Origin: Xestospongia bergquistia
Lineage: Eukaryota; Porifera; Demospongiae; Haplosclerida; Petrosiidae
DNA length: 64,000 bases
Assembly: GCA_963965975.1 (NCBI GenBank)
Contig: OZ014419.1
Coordinates: 7,024,150 to 7,088,149, forward strand
Direction of reading: 5' to 3'
Shown: piece by piece, positions 1 through 12,806 of the stretch
How positions within the stretch are numbered: position 1 is the stretch's first letter
How the letters are laid out: every line of letters starts with the position of its first letter
Translations under genes and position numbers: made by a program
Notes under the pieces: model-generated
The model's database searches: none
What the model saw: only the letters and a program-made list of their open reading frames with translations
What the model was told of the DNA's origin: nothing

Positions 1-2324
1 CACACCTCATCTACACAGGGCTGCAGAGTGCGGTGAAGATATGATTGACCTACCACTTTCATAAACTCATCAATAACTTTACTAGCTACAGAATTGCCTC
101 GAAATAAAGTGTTAGGATCACTAGAAATATAATATTATATATTAACTGAATATCATTACAGTATTACCTTGTTGAATTAACTTCTACTGTAACCAGCTTA
201 TGAGCTAACTCTTCAAACTAGAAAACAAATACTGTTTATACATTCATCCTATTCCCCTTCATAGATTTGTTATGATAATAATGTTAACATAAACTGTTCA
301 AGACATAATTACAGTAAATATACATTTGAAATAAATTATCTTTTAAATAATATAATAAAGTAATATTTATATTGTGTTAGTTGAATTTACATTAAGTCAA
401 AACAAACAAACTATTAATATACGGAAAGTGACTTTACTAATAAACTAACAGTATGTAATGTTATAAACTATCCCTCATAGAGATTAACAGGAGATTAGGT
501 ATAGAAAACAACTTACTTTATTCATTTTTAAGAACAATTTTACAATACATCTTCCCATGGCAGCTCTGTCCTTACAAATTTCATGTAATATACTTAAAGC
601 TCCTTCCCCAAAATCCTATAAGGAAATGTTTGGTACAGTATGTGACCATCTGTTGACAATATGATATCTAGTAAAGTCAACATGTTATCTGTGTATCTAT
701 AATAGTGATATGATGCTTTGTTTGGTGTCGAGTAACTTACTAATGGTAGATATCCTAGGTCACTGTGGTAAGTACTGATGTTCACTAGTCTAGAGCTTAC
801 TAATGGTAGCTATCCTAGGTCACTGTGGTAAGTACTGATGTTCACTAGTCTAAAGTTTACTAATGGTAGCTATCCTAGGTCACTGTGGTAAGTACTGATA
901 TTCTACATGATACTAATAGTAGTTATTCTAGGTTACTGTGGTAAGTGTGCAGAACATACTGGTTCAGTCAAACTATTTGTAAGAAGAGATAACAATGGCT
1001 GATAAGTTGATAGAGGCAGGATATAATCCTCATGATATGATACTAACATTCGAACACTGCCAATTTTACTAGGCATAGCCTCAGTATGAGGACAGAGAGT
1101 GTACCATGCTTCATATGAATGAGACAGGAAAGGATCAAGAGATGCCAAAGACAGGTGTACTTGTCCAAGAAAAATATCTTCTCCTATTAGTTGTTGATGC
1201 CACAAAGATATTCTAGTAAATAAAATAATATAAATGTTTGATACAGTCTTGATTAATTTTACTTGACTATCATGTCTTTAAATTCATCATATCTTGCTAA
1301 CTGTAGAATATATTAATAATAAAATATGTTAATTATTGTTTTAAATTACTTTAAATCTGAATACATCACCAAATACAGGATTAATAGTTCTTCTACGGAT
1401 AACACCTTTTTTTATATCAGATCTGAATGTACATGTGTGCGTGTGAGAGAGAAAGAGAGATATTCAAACAATGATAAACATTACACCAAACACACGTTTG
1501 TGTTCCCTCAGTATTCATTAAAGTAACAGTGCAGTAAGGATCAGAAAAAGAGCCAGAATTACTCCAACAAGCTAGACCAGCTGCTTCTAATGTCCTAATT
1601 AGTAGTAGGTGGAGCTAATATATGATTAAAATGACAATAATGCACTCACTTGACATGCAATATTGGTACAGTGTTATTGCCATCTAACTGCTCAGTAATG
1701 TTAACTGTTACTAACAGCTTACCCTAATAAACAATGCATAAGATATCCTGATTCCAATATCCCCATGTTCTCATACCTGGACTTCTGAGTTGGGAATGAT
1801 AGGATATAAAGGATGCCATTGTTCTGTGGGGAATTCATGCATAAGAGATAATTCGTCACGTGTGAAGGTCACATGACCAATACGTGGATCACGTGACACA
1901 TTATCTCCATCACAAATGTATAATGACAATCTTGAGAATTGATGTGGTACTAAGAAACTGAATTGTTCACTAATCAAAGGGCTAAAAAGAGATATCCATT
2001 ACATCAATTGACCATCTGTCCATCCATCTATCAATTACTTTATAGTTTTTTCAATAGTTGCTGTACGATATAATTCCTCTTGATCTAACATCACATTCAC
2101 ATAAATATCACGTATTTTTCCACCAGGACCATTAGATATTCCTTTTACTTCACCTACATTAACCAACAGTCATAAATATTATATTATTGGAGTCGTCTCA
2201 TTTCTCTTTATATAGCGTATTGAGCTCACCAATTTTCATATAAATCATGGTCTCTAATCTTCCTTCGAATGCATCTTCGTCCTCATGTGGTAGATCTGGA
2301 GTGTCCGTCTTTACTTCTGCCATT
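1..2324 (-). CDS. Ras GTPase-activating protein, RASA2/RASA3 (GAP1) type, N-terminal part; cut by window start
   Basis: Reads leftward from an ATG at 2324 (MAEVKTDTP). The first C2 domain is spread over exons at about 2324-1770 ([17 protein letters not shown]) and the second C2 is at about 1207-960 ([31 protein letters not shown]). Short exons at 615-513 and about 219-168 lead into the RasGAP domain, whose [14 protein letters not shown] and YLHRTLQP motifs lie in the last 126 bases. C2-C2-RasGAP is the GAP1 layout: such proteins accelerate GTP hydrolysis by Ras at the plasma membrane. The rest of the catalytic domain and any PH/Btk zinc region lie outside the window. Junctions checked: CCA|GAT across 960/615. 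RASA2 versus RASA3 versus RASAL1 cannot be separated here. Confidence 0.85.
736..947. repeat. 60-bp tandem repeat, about 3.5 copies
   Basis: The unit contains GGTAGCTATCCTAGGTCACT and repeats with an exact 60-nt step at about 736, 796 and 856, then decays in a fourth partial copy. It lies wholly in the RasGAP-gene intron between the second C2 domain and the next exon (616-959). Copies differ by a few bases only. Confidence 0.9.
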
Positions 2325-2429
2325 GACGCGTACTAACAATGTGAGCTCAGATTGAATGTGGCTTTCTAAAGTTAGCCACGCCCAATGAATGATCACCTCC
2401 TACGAACTTTTTGTTTATTATTAAAAAAA

Positions 2430-5400
2430 TTATACTGGTAAATTCAGTGTTATTAAATGGTTGATGCAGTGAGCTAAACTAGACTCATTATGGGAAGCTG
2501 TTGTCTCAGGGTTCTGAGGTTTACGAAGGACCTGATCAACATATTGCAGAGTAGGTGGGAGCTCAACACGAGAACTTGACGTGCGACGAGCAACAAAATT
2601 ACTATTAGTTTTAGGATCATGGAGAATTGGTAGAGTTACTTGAACTTGATCAGATTGTCGAATGAGATTTAACTACAAGATATAGATATATAAGGTATTG
2701 ATAATACTCTTGTAGTGGTGCTTACAAAGAGTAGAACTTTGCCACGATATATAATACCAGGAGATCCTGCACGAGCAATATCACCGAGATCAACACCTTT
2801 TGGAACAACTAAACAGTATTCCACTCTCCATACGGTATCAGGTGAATGGTGCTATAATACAAAGATAGGAGAGAGTTAGTGGTGTCTCTATTTTACCATC
2901 TGTAACTGCATTATATGGACGCAGGCTTTGAGAGTGCGTAATGGTATCCAGAATAGTTGCATAAATGCACTCATAGCAGGAAAAGAAAATGGTGATTTAA
3001 CAACCTAAATAAAGAGGAATGATACATATGTGTGATTGTGATAGAGACTAACATGTCGATGAAAGAAATCAGTCAACAATTGTAACTCGCTCTGCGTCCA
3101 AATGTTTTCTAAGATAAATAACAAAACATAATAATGTATTAATTACAGGAGTTTACCTTGTACAGGTTTAGCACTAAGGTGTACTGACATCATGGTAGAC
3201 AGATCCAAGGAGAGAGACAGAGTGAGTGTGTCTGTCTTGTATGAAAACACACCACGATCAACAGAGAGAAAAATCATCTATAGAGACGGAGATATTGTCG
3301 TAATGGTAAATATAATATATCGTGTACTTGTTGTTGAAGATAACGATCTTGTGACGCTTCCTTTACCCAATGTAACAATAATGAAAGCGATCCTATAAAT
3401 CTTTCTAATGGGTTTAACCCCTCGTGACTGGCTTCTATTAAAGTATTCAACTGAGCCATAGTTACAGAACGTTCCCATATTGGTGCTTCAAGAGAAATCT
3501 TTCCATCTGATGGTAACTCACTACCTGGGGGAGGAAGGGATGGGATTGATGGTAAAGGAGAGGCTAAACGAGGGGATGGAAGAGGCAAAAGGGAGTGGTT
3601 AAAACTCGATCGGATACCACTGGATGGGATTGATAGCTGAGGTTCGTCAATTAAATCATCTGGTAACTTTCCTGTTAATTGTATTTCTAGGAAAGACTAA
3701 AAGGGTGGAGTCAGCAAACCCAAACCACACCCATACAAATTACCTGTGCTATTCTTAGTAATGTTGGCTGAGTTACTATTGGAGGCATAGAGTCCTTCTG
3801 ACAAGTGACACCTAAAAAAGATGTGGCTAAGTTACCATGACAAATCACACAAACATCTTACCACAAAATGACACACCACCTTCAGGTAATAATCTTATAT
3901 TGAGTGACCTAGTGGGTGTGGTCAAGGATAAAATTAGTTCTAAATATAATAATATACAATGGTTGTCATGGATACACGTTGCCACGTGTTAGCCTGAGAT
4001 AAGACGGCGTAATGCCAACAATCTAATTATAGTGAGAGTAGTATAAAAGTAAATATGATCATTATACCTGATATCCTAATGTATTTTTGAAGCCACTAGC
4101 AAGCTTACTTAATGCTACTCTAGTCAAACAGAGCCCCTAGGCATAAGAACAATGGAGTAATGGATTGCAGGTGGTATAACCTTACTTGGACAAGAAGAGG
4201 GAGCGATTTTGTTTCATGAAGATAATGTTGTAATGTAGAGGTCATATAGTAGTGAGGAGAGGTGGGAGGACAATTAATGACCACGCCTTCTCCTTGAGCA
4301 TGAAGATTAATCTAAAGGGATGTAGTTATTAAGTTCTGTGGGTCTAAATATACTTACAATATATTCTCCATATTGTACAGTGAGAGTATCATAATTGTAG
4401 CTTTTTATAGAACATTGCTTGAAAGGACCATATCCTAATTATAATAGCATGCTATTAATAAAGCCACACCCACTTTCTAACCTTCATTAAGGTAGTGCTG
4501 TAATTCTAATGTCTCCATCAACAAAGTTGACTTATCAGACCAATCTTGGCGGATTAGTTCGCCAATCTTTTTAAGATGTAATCTTCTTTTAATAACGATA
4601 GGAGAAGCATTTGGTTTGAAAATATTTCTAAATACTATCTAAAAAAATAATGAATGAAGAATCAAATTTTGAGAGCAAACTTACTTTACACTGTACATCA
4701 TGTGGGTGTGGCCACAGCTCATATGAAAGCAACAATGAGGAAAGAAGAGAGTCTCCTTGTGTCCTACCACTTCTAGACTCTATACTAAACAGTTTTAGAG
4801 AAGAAGTACCTAAGACATCTATCATCTTAGCACTGGCTGATATTCCCAAAGCTGATAACTAAAAATATTCGTCAACAGATGAACAGACATTTTATATGTA
4901 CCGATGCCTGAAGTTCAGCTAATGCATCTTGTGTTGCTAGGAGACCAGATAAGGGAGGAAGTGACAATGACGGATATAAACATAATCGTTTGGCAGATGG
5001 CAATAATAAACTGTGATCTTGAAGCTGACAATATGATAATAAATATCAGATTAATTGTTAATAACAATAACTACCTTTCGTTTCAGTTTAGCACTACTTT
5101 GATTCACTGTGTGAGAACATAATGATTAAATGGGTGTGGTTTGAGGATGTAGTTACATACCTGTAATACTTCCTGATAATTGATCAAAAGCCATTTTAGC
5201 ATCAATTTCAATCAGTACTTCCGTCTTTAAAAATGCCTTTGGTATTTCTTCATTGGGAGTTGTAGGAATTATGGCACTAGGTACTACTCTTAATAAATGA
5301 TAGTTATTACAAAGTGCTCCATCCATCCACTGTGTCCCCAGAACAAAATACGTGTTTTCATTGAGTTTTAAGAAAAGAGTACGAGAATTATTTGGTAAAC

Positions 5401-5500
5401 GCATAAGAAGTGGAAGAGAGTATGTATGAGAAATACCACAGTTAGTGGTAAGGGTTGCTACATGTGTTAGATAGAGCTCACAGCTAAGGAGGGAGGGAGG

Positions 5501-5582
<82 letters not shown>

Positions 5583-7808
5583 TTATTATAACAGGAAATA
5601 CACATAGAATTATAGATATCAATGTACACAGTTTATGATCAAGTTCCAGAACTAATACAATTATTATTAAAAACAACCTTAACAATTCTTAAAATGGTCA
5701 TTGTTGACAAAAACACAATTTAAATACATAACATCAATTATACCAATTACATACTCACAGCAAATGACCCAATAAAAATGGCAACAAATGTTTGGTTGCC
5801 ATGGCATCTTTCTCAATTTGTTGAAGTGCTTTAACAATCTGTTCATTTGATGGTTTGACCACACCTTCTAAACTAGCCACTATCTGACCCATACGAATAT
5901 CAATAGAAAGCAACAAAACGTCTGTTGCTAAAGGGGAGGATAGAGTGACAGCAAGACAGGGAGGGTCATGAACTAGATTTACTAGAAGAGAGAAGGTGAG
6001 TTACATAGCTCTCTTTCTGTAGTTGTAAGTATGTTCATTTAAATGAGAGATAGAGTAGTCGGTTTATAAAATACATACCATGATTTTCCCAGGATGTGTT
6101 TACAAAGCTTTCCTGAAGTTCTTTCAAAAAAGCAAGTGATCTTACTCTAATGCATTGTACTAGTAGATCTTGTAAAGAGAGATTGTTTGGTTGAAGGGAG
6201 AGCTCAGCATTAAGTGGTAATGGTGGATGGTGTGTGGTTACTAGAGGTTTGTCATTAGAATAAGGACGAATTGAAAGAGTTATCCGAGGCCATGGAGCTA
6301 AAAGAGAAAGAACATTTATAAGTGTGTCTGTCTGTCTGTCTGTCTCTTACAATTATTTTCATTGAAGAGAAAAGTAGGCCCTGTAGAACGCCAGTATGCT
6401 AATCTTACATGTTGTCCAAGTAAATACTCTTCTACTTTCATATATATCCCACATACAGCCATACTTAGTCTCTCAACCTGCAGACATTACAGATAATACC
6501 TTCATGAATACCATATAAGGACATAGCTAGTAATACGTTGTCTCAAGAGTATACTAATTTAACAGCTCAATAGGTGACATTAATTCCAAATATTTATTTA
6601 TGTCATGTCCAATCTGGAGGCATATTTTTAGTCTCATACCCATTCTAAGTGGTATGGGAATGATATACCTGAGAATGAAGACAGTCCAGTTGTAAAGAGA
6701 GACAAAAGTGATGTAATATGTTAAAGAGATCACATAGAGAACCATCTTCAGCACAAAGATGAGACTGAACCAATTGATGAAGATAATACCTTTGCTGTTC
6801 TGTTATAAGAACAGGGGATCCTATAGAGTTAACAAATGACATAAGTTACCATGGCAACCAATCAACATACCAGGCAATGCATTGCCAACAAGTATTCTTA
6901 AATCCAATAATCTCCATGGTAAGTTCATGTCATCACCAACCACTGTAAGTATTACTTCAAACTCGTAGGGTACAGTCAATGTGACACGCCCCTTATCTGT
7001 GAATGACATCAATGAATGGACAATGGTGTTATTTTAAGACATAATGGTTGAACGTACTTATTGATGTGACTTGCATACATTCTGGGAGATTTTCTCGAGT
7101 CAAAGAGAATCGTATCACTTCTTCCAAGAGCTCATATGCCAACTTTTTTTCGGATACAGAGAGAGGAGCAGGAGGAATAATGCGATCTCGAATACAAGTT
7201 GGAAGACGGGGGTAAGACCCTGTTGTCATGACATCAATAGCAGGAGCTAAGCTGAGGTTAGGCATCCTACATAATAACATTGACAAGTTAATTAATTAAT
7301 TATGTTAATTAATAACATACGCTGCTTCTTGTAATGCTGTTCGAGACAAATTTGCTAATTGGTCAGCAGTGTCTATAAAGACCCACGATTGGTGACCAAT
7401 TTGACTGGATACTTCCTAAATTAATAAAATTAAATTAACACTTAAGTAAAGGGTGCTTCTTCTCACTGCACATTGGCGGACTGGGTCAGAGGTGCGTGCC
7501 CATTTGACAAGAGCTAGAAATCTTATCAATAATTGTCTCGTCTGTCGAGTGTATTGAACAATATCAAGCTTTCTATGATTAAAAGAACACTATGACTTAA
7601 ATTGCTGTGCATCTAGAGACGTACCTGTCCAAATCTGTTTTGCGAGGTAATCTAAAGTGATTTAAATCACGTGATTAAAGATATATTGACACTTAGAATA
7701 ATGTTATGTAATGAACATTACTTACAATTCAGCTAATTTTGTTAGATCACCGTATGACTTTTGTAATAAATGATCTAATAGTGTTGATAACTGGATAGTT
7801 TCCTCCAT
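2430..7808 (-). CDS. MED14: Mediator complex subunit 14
   Basis: Large many-exon gene from ATG 7808 ([16 protein letters not shown]) to TAA at 2430. Conserved blocks in order: [14 protein letters not shown] near 7500, then [16 protein letters not shown], then [14 protein letters not shown] near 7220, [19 protein letters not shown] near 6900, [15 protein letters not shown] near 6700, and C-terminal helical segments near 3280-3590. These match MED14, the backbone subunit linking head, middle and tail of Mediator, the nuclear co-activator of RNA polymerase II. Introns are mostly about 50 nt; one carries a long (CT)n acceptor tract. The stop lies 106 nt downstream of the RasGAP start codon, so both genes read leftward in tandem. 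The N-terminal MED14 domain is best conserved; the C-terminus diverges. Confidence 0.88.
5503..5572. repeat. (GA)n / (CT)n microsatellite at a MED14 splice acceptor
   Basis: About 35 GA units on the + strand. On the minus (gene) strand this is (CT)n followed by CCCTCCCTCCTTAG and then exon sequence starting CTGTGAGC, so the microsatellite is the polypyrimidine tract of a 3' splice site. Confidence 0.9.
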
Positions 7809-7972
7809 CTCCCTCTCCTATTCACCATCACAACAAACCACGCCTTTCTTAATTTACTAATAATATCCCGAAGTAACCGGATTCTTCCTGTCCTTCCTCC
7901 ATTTAGTGTGTTTGTTGGTGTTATTATCGTACTTTAAAGAATTTTTGACAGGCTGCCATCATTGACTAAGGA

Positions 7973-9525
7973 ATGGCGAGATTAGGTCCACGGCAATGTG
8001 TTGCTCTCTACGCTTATGTTGCCCAAGATGACGAAGAATTGTCCATTAACAAAAACCAACAACTTAGTATTATAAACTCTGATGGTACTTGGTGGATGGT
8101 AGCAAATGATAGAGGCAAGCAAGGACTTGTCCCTTGTAATTATGTAAGAGAACTACCTGGTGGTGGTGGAGGAGGAGGAGGTGGGAGAATGCAGCCAGAG
8201 GAGCAAATTGGTATGTATCAACAAACTGATTTAGTAATGCCCTCGAATGGTCCAGCATTGAATATCAAAGCTATAGCTAAGTTTCGCTATGCAAGTACAA
8301 GAGATGATGAACTAGCGTTAGAAAAAGGTGATGAATTGGTTGTCCTGGAGAAGGAAGCTGATGGGTGGTGGAGAGGGAGATGTGGGACACGTTTTGGATG
8401 GTTTCCCTTTAATTATGTCGAAGAGATTGGGGAACTCTCTTCATCGGCAGCTCCAATCCAATCACAACCAGTCGCAGTTCAACCAGTTAGAGAAAAGAAG
8501 TTTATATGTGGTGTTTTGGCATTGTATTCCTTTAATTCTGGTAATCCTGAAGAGTTAATGTTTTTAAAAGGTGATCTAATGGATATAATAGACCAACCTC
8601 TTGATGATCCTGATTGGTGGGAGGCACGGAAAGCAGATGGAACAACTGGTCTTATCCCTCGTAATTATGTAGAGATAGTTCATGACGCTACACCAGTATT
8701 TAGTAGTAGCGCGAGTGGAGGGAATGTTGGTATTAAAAGTCATGGTCCAACTTTCCATGGAGCAGGGGGTGGAGCCTCAGTAGTGTCAGGTGTTGGCTCG
8801 TTACCACCGCCTCCTTTCGCACATGAGCCTTGGTATCATGGACGGATGTCTAGGAAGGATGCTGATAGAATATTAGATACTGCTGGAGATAACGGACAGT
8901 TTTTAGTTAGAGATAGTGAGACAAAGGTAAGAAGTATAGTTAGAATATTTATTCATCTATTGTATGTATCTCATTTATCTACTCATTGTCTTAATATGTT
9001 CACATAATGTAGAGAAATTGAAAATGGATACATGTTAAAACAATGGGTGATAAATAGATGAATACTATAGATATGATCTTATTATTAAACCACATTAGTT
9101 TATTCATGACTTGTCCCACACCTTGATGCATACACCCTTGACCATTTTGGTGTTGGCTAACCCACCTATATAATTATAGAACTATTTTCTATTAACTGTA
9201 ACACTAAGAATCTTTAAACACAAATGATAAAACTATAATTTCAAACTTGTTTCAAGGACTTATTGTAACTATGATAATTGCTTCCATTGTAAATACTTGT
9301 ATCTCCTTTGTTGTATAGCCTGGCGATTTCTCTATTTCTATGAAAGCTCCTGATCGGATAAAACATTTCAATATCAAGAACCTTCCAGATAATCGATATG
9401 GTATTGGACAACGGAAATTCGACTCGTTGGATGAGCTGATTCAACATTATAAACGAGCTCCTATCTATACCAATAATGAAGGAGCTAAGATGTACTTAAC
9501 AACGGGTCTACCTCGAAGTAACTAG
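7973..9525 (+). CDS. NCK: NCK-type SH3-SH3-SH3-SH2 adaptor
   Basis: Two exons: 7973-8926 (318 codons) and 9319-9525 (68 codons plus stop), in phase, giving 386 residues, the usual NCK size. SH3-1 at about residues 8-61 (ALYAYVAQDDEELS, WWMV, VPCNYV), SH3-2 at about 103-157 (AKFRYASTRDDELAL, WWRGR, FPFNYV), SH3-3 at about 180-240 (ALYSFNSGNPEEL, WWEAR, IPRNYV), SH2 from about residue 283 (WYHGRMSRKDADRIL, FLVRDSETK) ending KMYLTTGLPRSN. The FLVRDS arginine that binds phosphotyrosine is present. NCK couples phosphotyrosine receptors to actin regulators such as WASP and PAK. A run of nine glycines forms part of the first linker. The start is 164 nt from the divergent MED14 start. Confidence 0.95.
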
Positions 9526-9849
9526 CAAATATTTCCTTCCTGGATATGGCAGTCTTATTTAATACATATCCACCTTTTTCTCCTTATTAATACATCATTT
9601 TATGTAGCAACTTAACAAGCCACTCTGTTGGCTTACATTATTCCTAATATGTCTTATTGACTAGTAACCATAGCAACACAGTCTGTCCTAGACACAGTTT
9701 TGTTGATGTCCTTATTATTGTAATGTAGACTATTGATGTTGTTTTTATTATAAATATAAAGATCTTTATCATATAAAGACAGACATCTAGTGACACAAAT
9801 GAATGGATGGTTGGTGAATGCCATTGGATGGATGTTACTTGTCTGAACA
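9526..9849. other. Convergent 3' region, no gene seen
   Basis: Lies between the NCK stop and the stop of the minus-strand gene at 9850. AT-rich, presumably both 3' UTRs. The minus-strand open frame inside it has no family resemblance. Confidence 0.5.
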
Positions 9850-10502
9850 TCAAATGTTAGTACAATGATTGGTCACTGCTAACTTGCTACTGATGACATT
9901 TCTAAGCCATATTTCCTTGAATTCCTCGTGTCCTGGTCTATAATATGAAGAAAAATGGGTGTGGTTTGTTTACCATATATGGTCATGTACCTTAAAACTA
10001 CTCGTTGACCTTCAACAACATAGAAAACTTGAACTGGTGCAGTCTTGTCCTATGTCATATGACATTACATCATAATTATGTGACATCATGTGCTATGTTA
10101 GTACTTACAATGTCTTGCGTTGCAATATAAAAGAAAACTGATGCAGTTGCTCTTGGCACAGGTTTACGTTGAGATGGTTGACTGAATATGACACTGTAGC
10201 CACGGAGACCCACTTCTTGTACACCATTATAAGTGGTATGATGGAGCCAGCTCTCATCTAACTGCCAGCTCTGAGAGAAATAGAGAGAGAAGTCTTCAGT
10301 ACTGAAAATGCTGTCTACTAACTTTTATTAGTTGTTCAATGGCTGATTGTCCTGCTTCTGGTGTGAATTCAGCTACTGGTGACCATTGTATCACTTGATC
10401 AGTTTCCTCGCTTGCTAGTTTCTGCAAACAAGAAATGATTAGCGATTGGACTAACTCTCTTGCTTCACTCTGATAGTCTCGATAGCTCGACGTGGTCGCC
10501 AT
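9850..10502 (-). CDS. Uncharacterised protein of about 160 residues
   Basis: Starts at ATG 10502 (MATTSSYRDYQSEARELV) and ends at TGA 9850. Four exons are supported by clean junctions: LIK|SWQLDESW, TQDI|DKTAPVQVFY and VVLR|YRPGHEEF. There is no signal peptide or membrane segment; the N-terminal third looks helical and the rest mixed beta. I do not recognise the family. It is divergent from the SKI-like gene with 149 nt between starts, a gap holding a CACGTG box at 10542 and a full CRE at 10621. The consistent frame across several introns argues that it is real. Confidence 0.6.
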
Positions 10503-10541
10503 CTTGTTACTAACTTACGGTTCCTATGGCAACTCGTAATC

Positions 10542-10547
10542 CACGTG
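10542..10547. promoter_or_regulatory. CACGTG E-box in shared promoter
   Basis: A palindromic CACGTG, 40 nt upstream of the minus-strand start at 10502 and 105 nt upstream of the plus-strand start at 10652. Confidence 0.4.
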
Positions 10548-10620
10548 GTGAATTGCTGTGAGTCTGAGGGAGGAGGTGTAGTATGTGCATTTGTGACGTG
10601 TAGTGTGTACAGTGGGAAGA

Positions 10621-10628
10621 TGACGTCA
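10621..10628. promoter_or_regulatory. Full CRE palindrome TGACGTCA
   Basis: Exact CREB/ATF palindrome 24 nt upstream of the ATG of the SKI-like gene, in the head-to-head promoter with the gene at 9850-10502. Function is inferred from the motif only. Confidence 0.45.
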
Positions 10629-10651
10629 GTAAGAGGCCACAAAATCACACA

Positions 10652-12395
10652 ATGGAAGTAACAGAGATAGAAACAAACAATGTAGAAGGTAAGTAATGGC
10701 AGTATCAGTCAAAATTTGACAGACTCTGCTTGTTTCAGACCATCAAGAGGAGGTCAACATGCTTCCAACAACTGGTGAGTTATATCATAGATATTTACTC
10801 TAATATCTATGGTTGTATCAACACACTATTCCTTGATCTATACAATATACTGTCTATGGTGTACAAGTCTCATTCCCATACACAGAAGTTGTTAAGATTG
10901 AGGCTCAGCCTGATCCACCAACATCGAACCCCTCATCTTCACAGCTGCTGTCATCAAATGACCTACCCTTAGGTTCACTGGCGAGTCAGTTGTGTCCCCT
11001 TGGTCCTAAAGATCGTTGTACGCCATCACAAGCTCAAGCCATGGGACAACAAGTATTAGCATTAATGGCAATGCACGAAGCTAATGCCATATCTCTACCA
11101 TGTAAGAGGAATTATGTTGAAAATCCTGTGATTAATTTTAAATTAATTTTTATATTTTTCAATAGATGAGCTTAAAAATACCTTCGATATTTTTCATCGT
11201 TGTCTTGCTGTAGCATATGGAACATTCTTTCTTAATCTCTATACTAAAGCTAATGCACCTTGCCTTCTTTGTCATGGTTGTAAATGTCTTTACCCTCCTG
11301 GCCAGTACATTCATCATGCATGTCCAGCACTTCCTCCAAATATTGTACCTTGTCGCTCTCGTATGTGGCGTCGTTGCCTTGTACCATTGGTCTCCTCCGA
11401 CATTGATAAAGTACAACAAAAAGAACGTTGGAAATATGTCTTGGAAAAGTTTTCCCATTCCAGTACTGGTGTCACAAGACGGAATCGTCTTCACCCAGAG
11501 GCGGAGACACTCCTCCTTGAAATGCCAGAATGTAAAAGAGGACGGTTTGTTAAACCTCCATCAGAGACACAAACATCGTCGCTTGTACAGCAAATAGTAG
11601 CCACACCCACTACCTCATCTAATTCTGAAAAAATGACTTGGAAAGGACTTGTTGCACTTTCTCCTTCACCTACAGAAAGTCACGACACCGAAACACATGT
11701 AATATAGCCACACCTTCTCATGAATATTTGATTAGCTTTTTTCAGTATACCTATACAATAGCCTATTATTATAATTATCCATTGATCCTTAGGATGAAGA
11801 CGATGATGTATCATTAGAAGAACAGAGTACAACAACACCTGTGACTACTACCATTGCTACTAGTCAGGTTTCTCTCTATATATTACATTACATGTGATTG
11901 ACATTTGATTCACTTATAGATTACCACTGATAAACCAGGCTACAAGGCTATAGGTACTGCCCATTTCTGGTCCCTCCTACACACATATACTTTAATTATG
12001 TCCTTTTTAGAACTGTTGGAGCAGTTACTTAAAGAAGTTCATAGACTGGAACAAGAACTAATAGAAACTAAGAAACAATTAAAAAGTACTAACAGCAAAC
12101 TAAAATTACTTACCAATGGAAGTAAGCTACAGTGCTTTATTATTACATTCTATAATAATGCCTTTAGACAGCTTATCTGAACAATTGGTGCACTCATTAA
12201 TAGCTCAGGAAAAACTTACTGCTGAAAGAGATAGAGCATTGGAACATGCTAATGAGGCAGAAAAAAGAGTAGAGGTGCTAGAGTCACATTTCAAGAAAAT
12301 GAAAAAGTTGCAAAGTGTGTTATTTTTTCTGAAGTATGTCTGACATGTTGTGATGATAGTTTTATTTTTTAGATGAAGTGGAGTCTGTATTATAA
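10652..12395 (+). CDS. SKI/SNO-like coiled-coil protein (tentative)
   Basis: About nine exons from ATG 10652 (MEVTEIETNNVED) to TAA 12395 (KKLQNEVESVL). The central exon at 11166-11700 has a C-x2-C cluster (CLLCHGCKCLYPPGQYIHH) followed by a Cys/Trp stretch (CRSRMWRRCLVPL) and a KERWKYVLEKF helix. This resembles the SMAD4-binding SAND-like zinc domain of SKI/SNO proteins. The C-terminus (about 12010-12310) is a strong coiled coil (LLEQLLKEVHRLEQELIETK). A psi-K-x-E sumoylation-type site (VKIE) lies in the third exon. The usual N-terminal DHD domain of SKI is not evident, so the family call is a hypothesis; it could be an unrelated zinc-binding coiled-coil nuclear protein. Confidence 0.5.
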
Positions 12396-12806
12396 GTAAT
12401 TCATCATCATTGTTATATATAAATCTAATCTTTACCCATAAGTTTTTAGAAAAATGTACCTTTGTTCTGTATACTATTACTCCAGTAACTCTTGATTGAT
12501 ACCTTTTTTTTTAATTGAAGTTGAAGACCATTGATATAATGTAGTAGTCAAAGGATGGTATTAAAACAAGAAAAGATATAGAAATTAAAATAGAAAAAAG
12601 TTAAGCTATGAATATCATTAATGCCACCGTACCGCCACCTTAAACCTGTTGTATTTTGTTCTCATTTTGTATTAAAGAAATATAATATAAAGTATTAACA
12701 GTTGGTGAGGGTAGTAATATAACAGAGAGAAAATGAAAAATCAAAAGAAATAAGATAATATTAAAGTTACAAATACCATTGAAGTTGACAGAATAGGAGA
12801 TTATTA
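12396..12806. other. Convergent 3' region, no gene seen
   Basis: AT-rich gap between the TAA of the SKI-like gene and the stop of the receptor gene. It contains AATATA/ATTAAA-type A-rich runs suitable for 3' ends. I see no open frame with family character. Confidence 0.5.

Noticed and set aside
5467-5629. Ser-Leu repeat proteins from the (CT)n tract
   Set aside because: Translation of a microsatellite that serves as a splice acceptor tract; same for the frames over 29885-29954 and 59729-59767.
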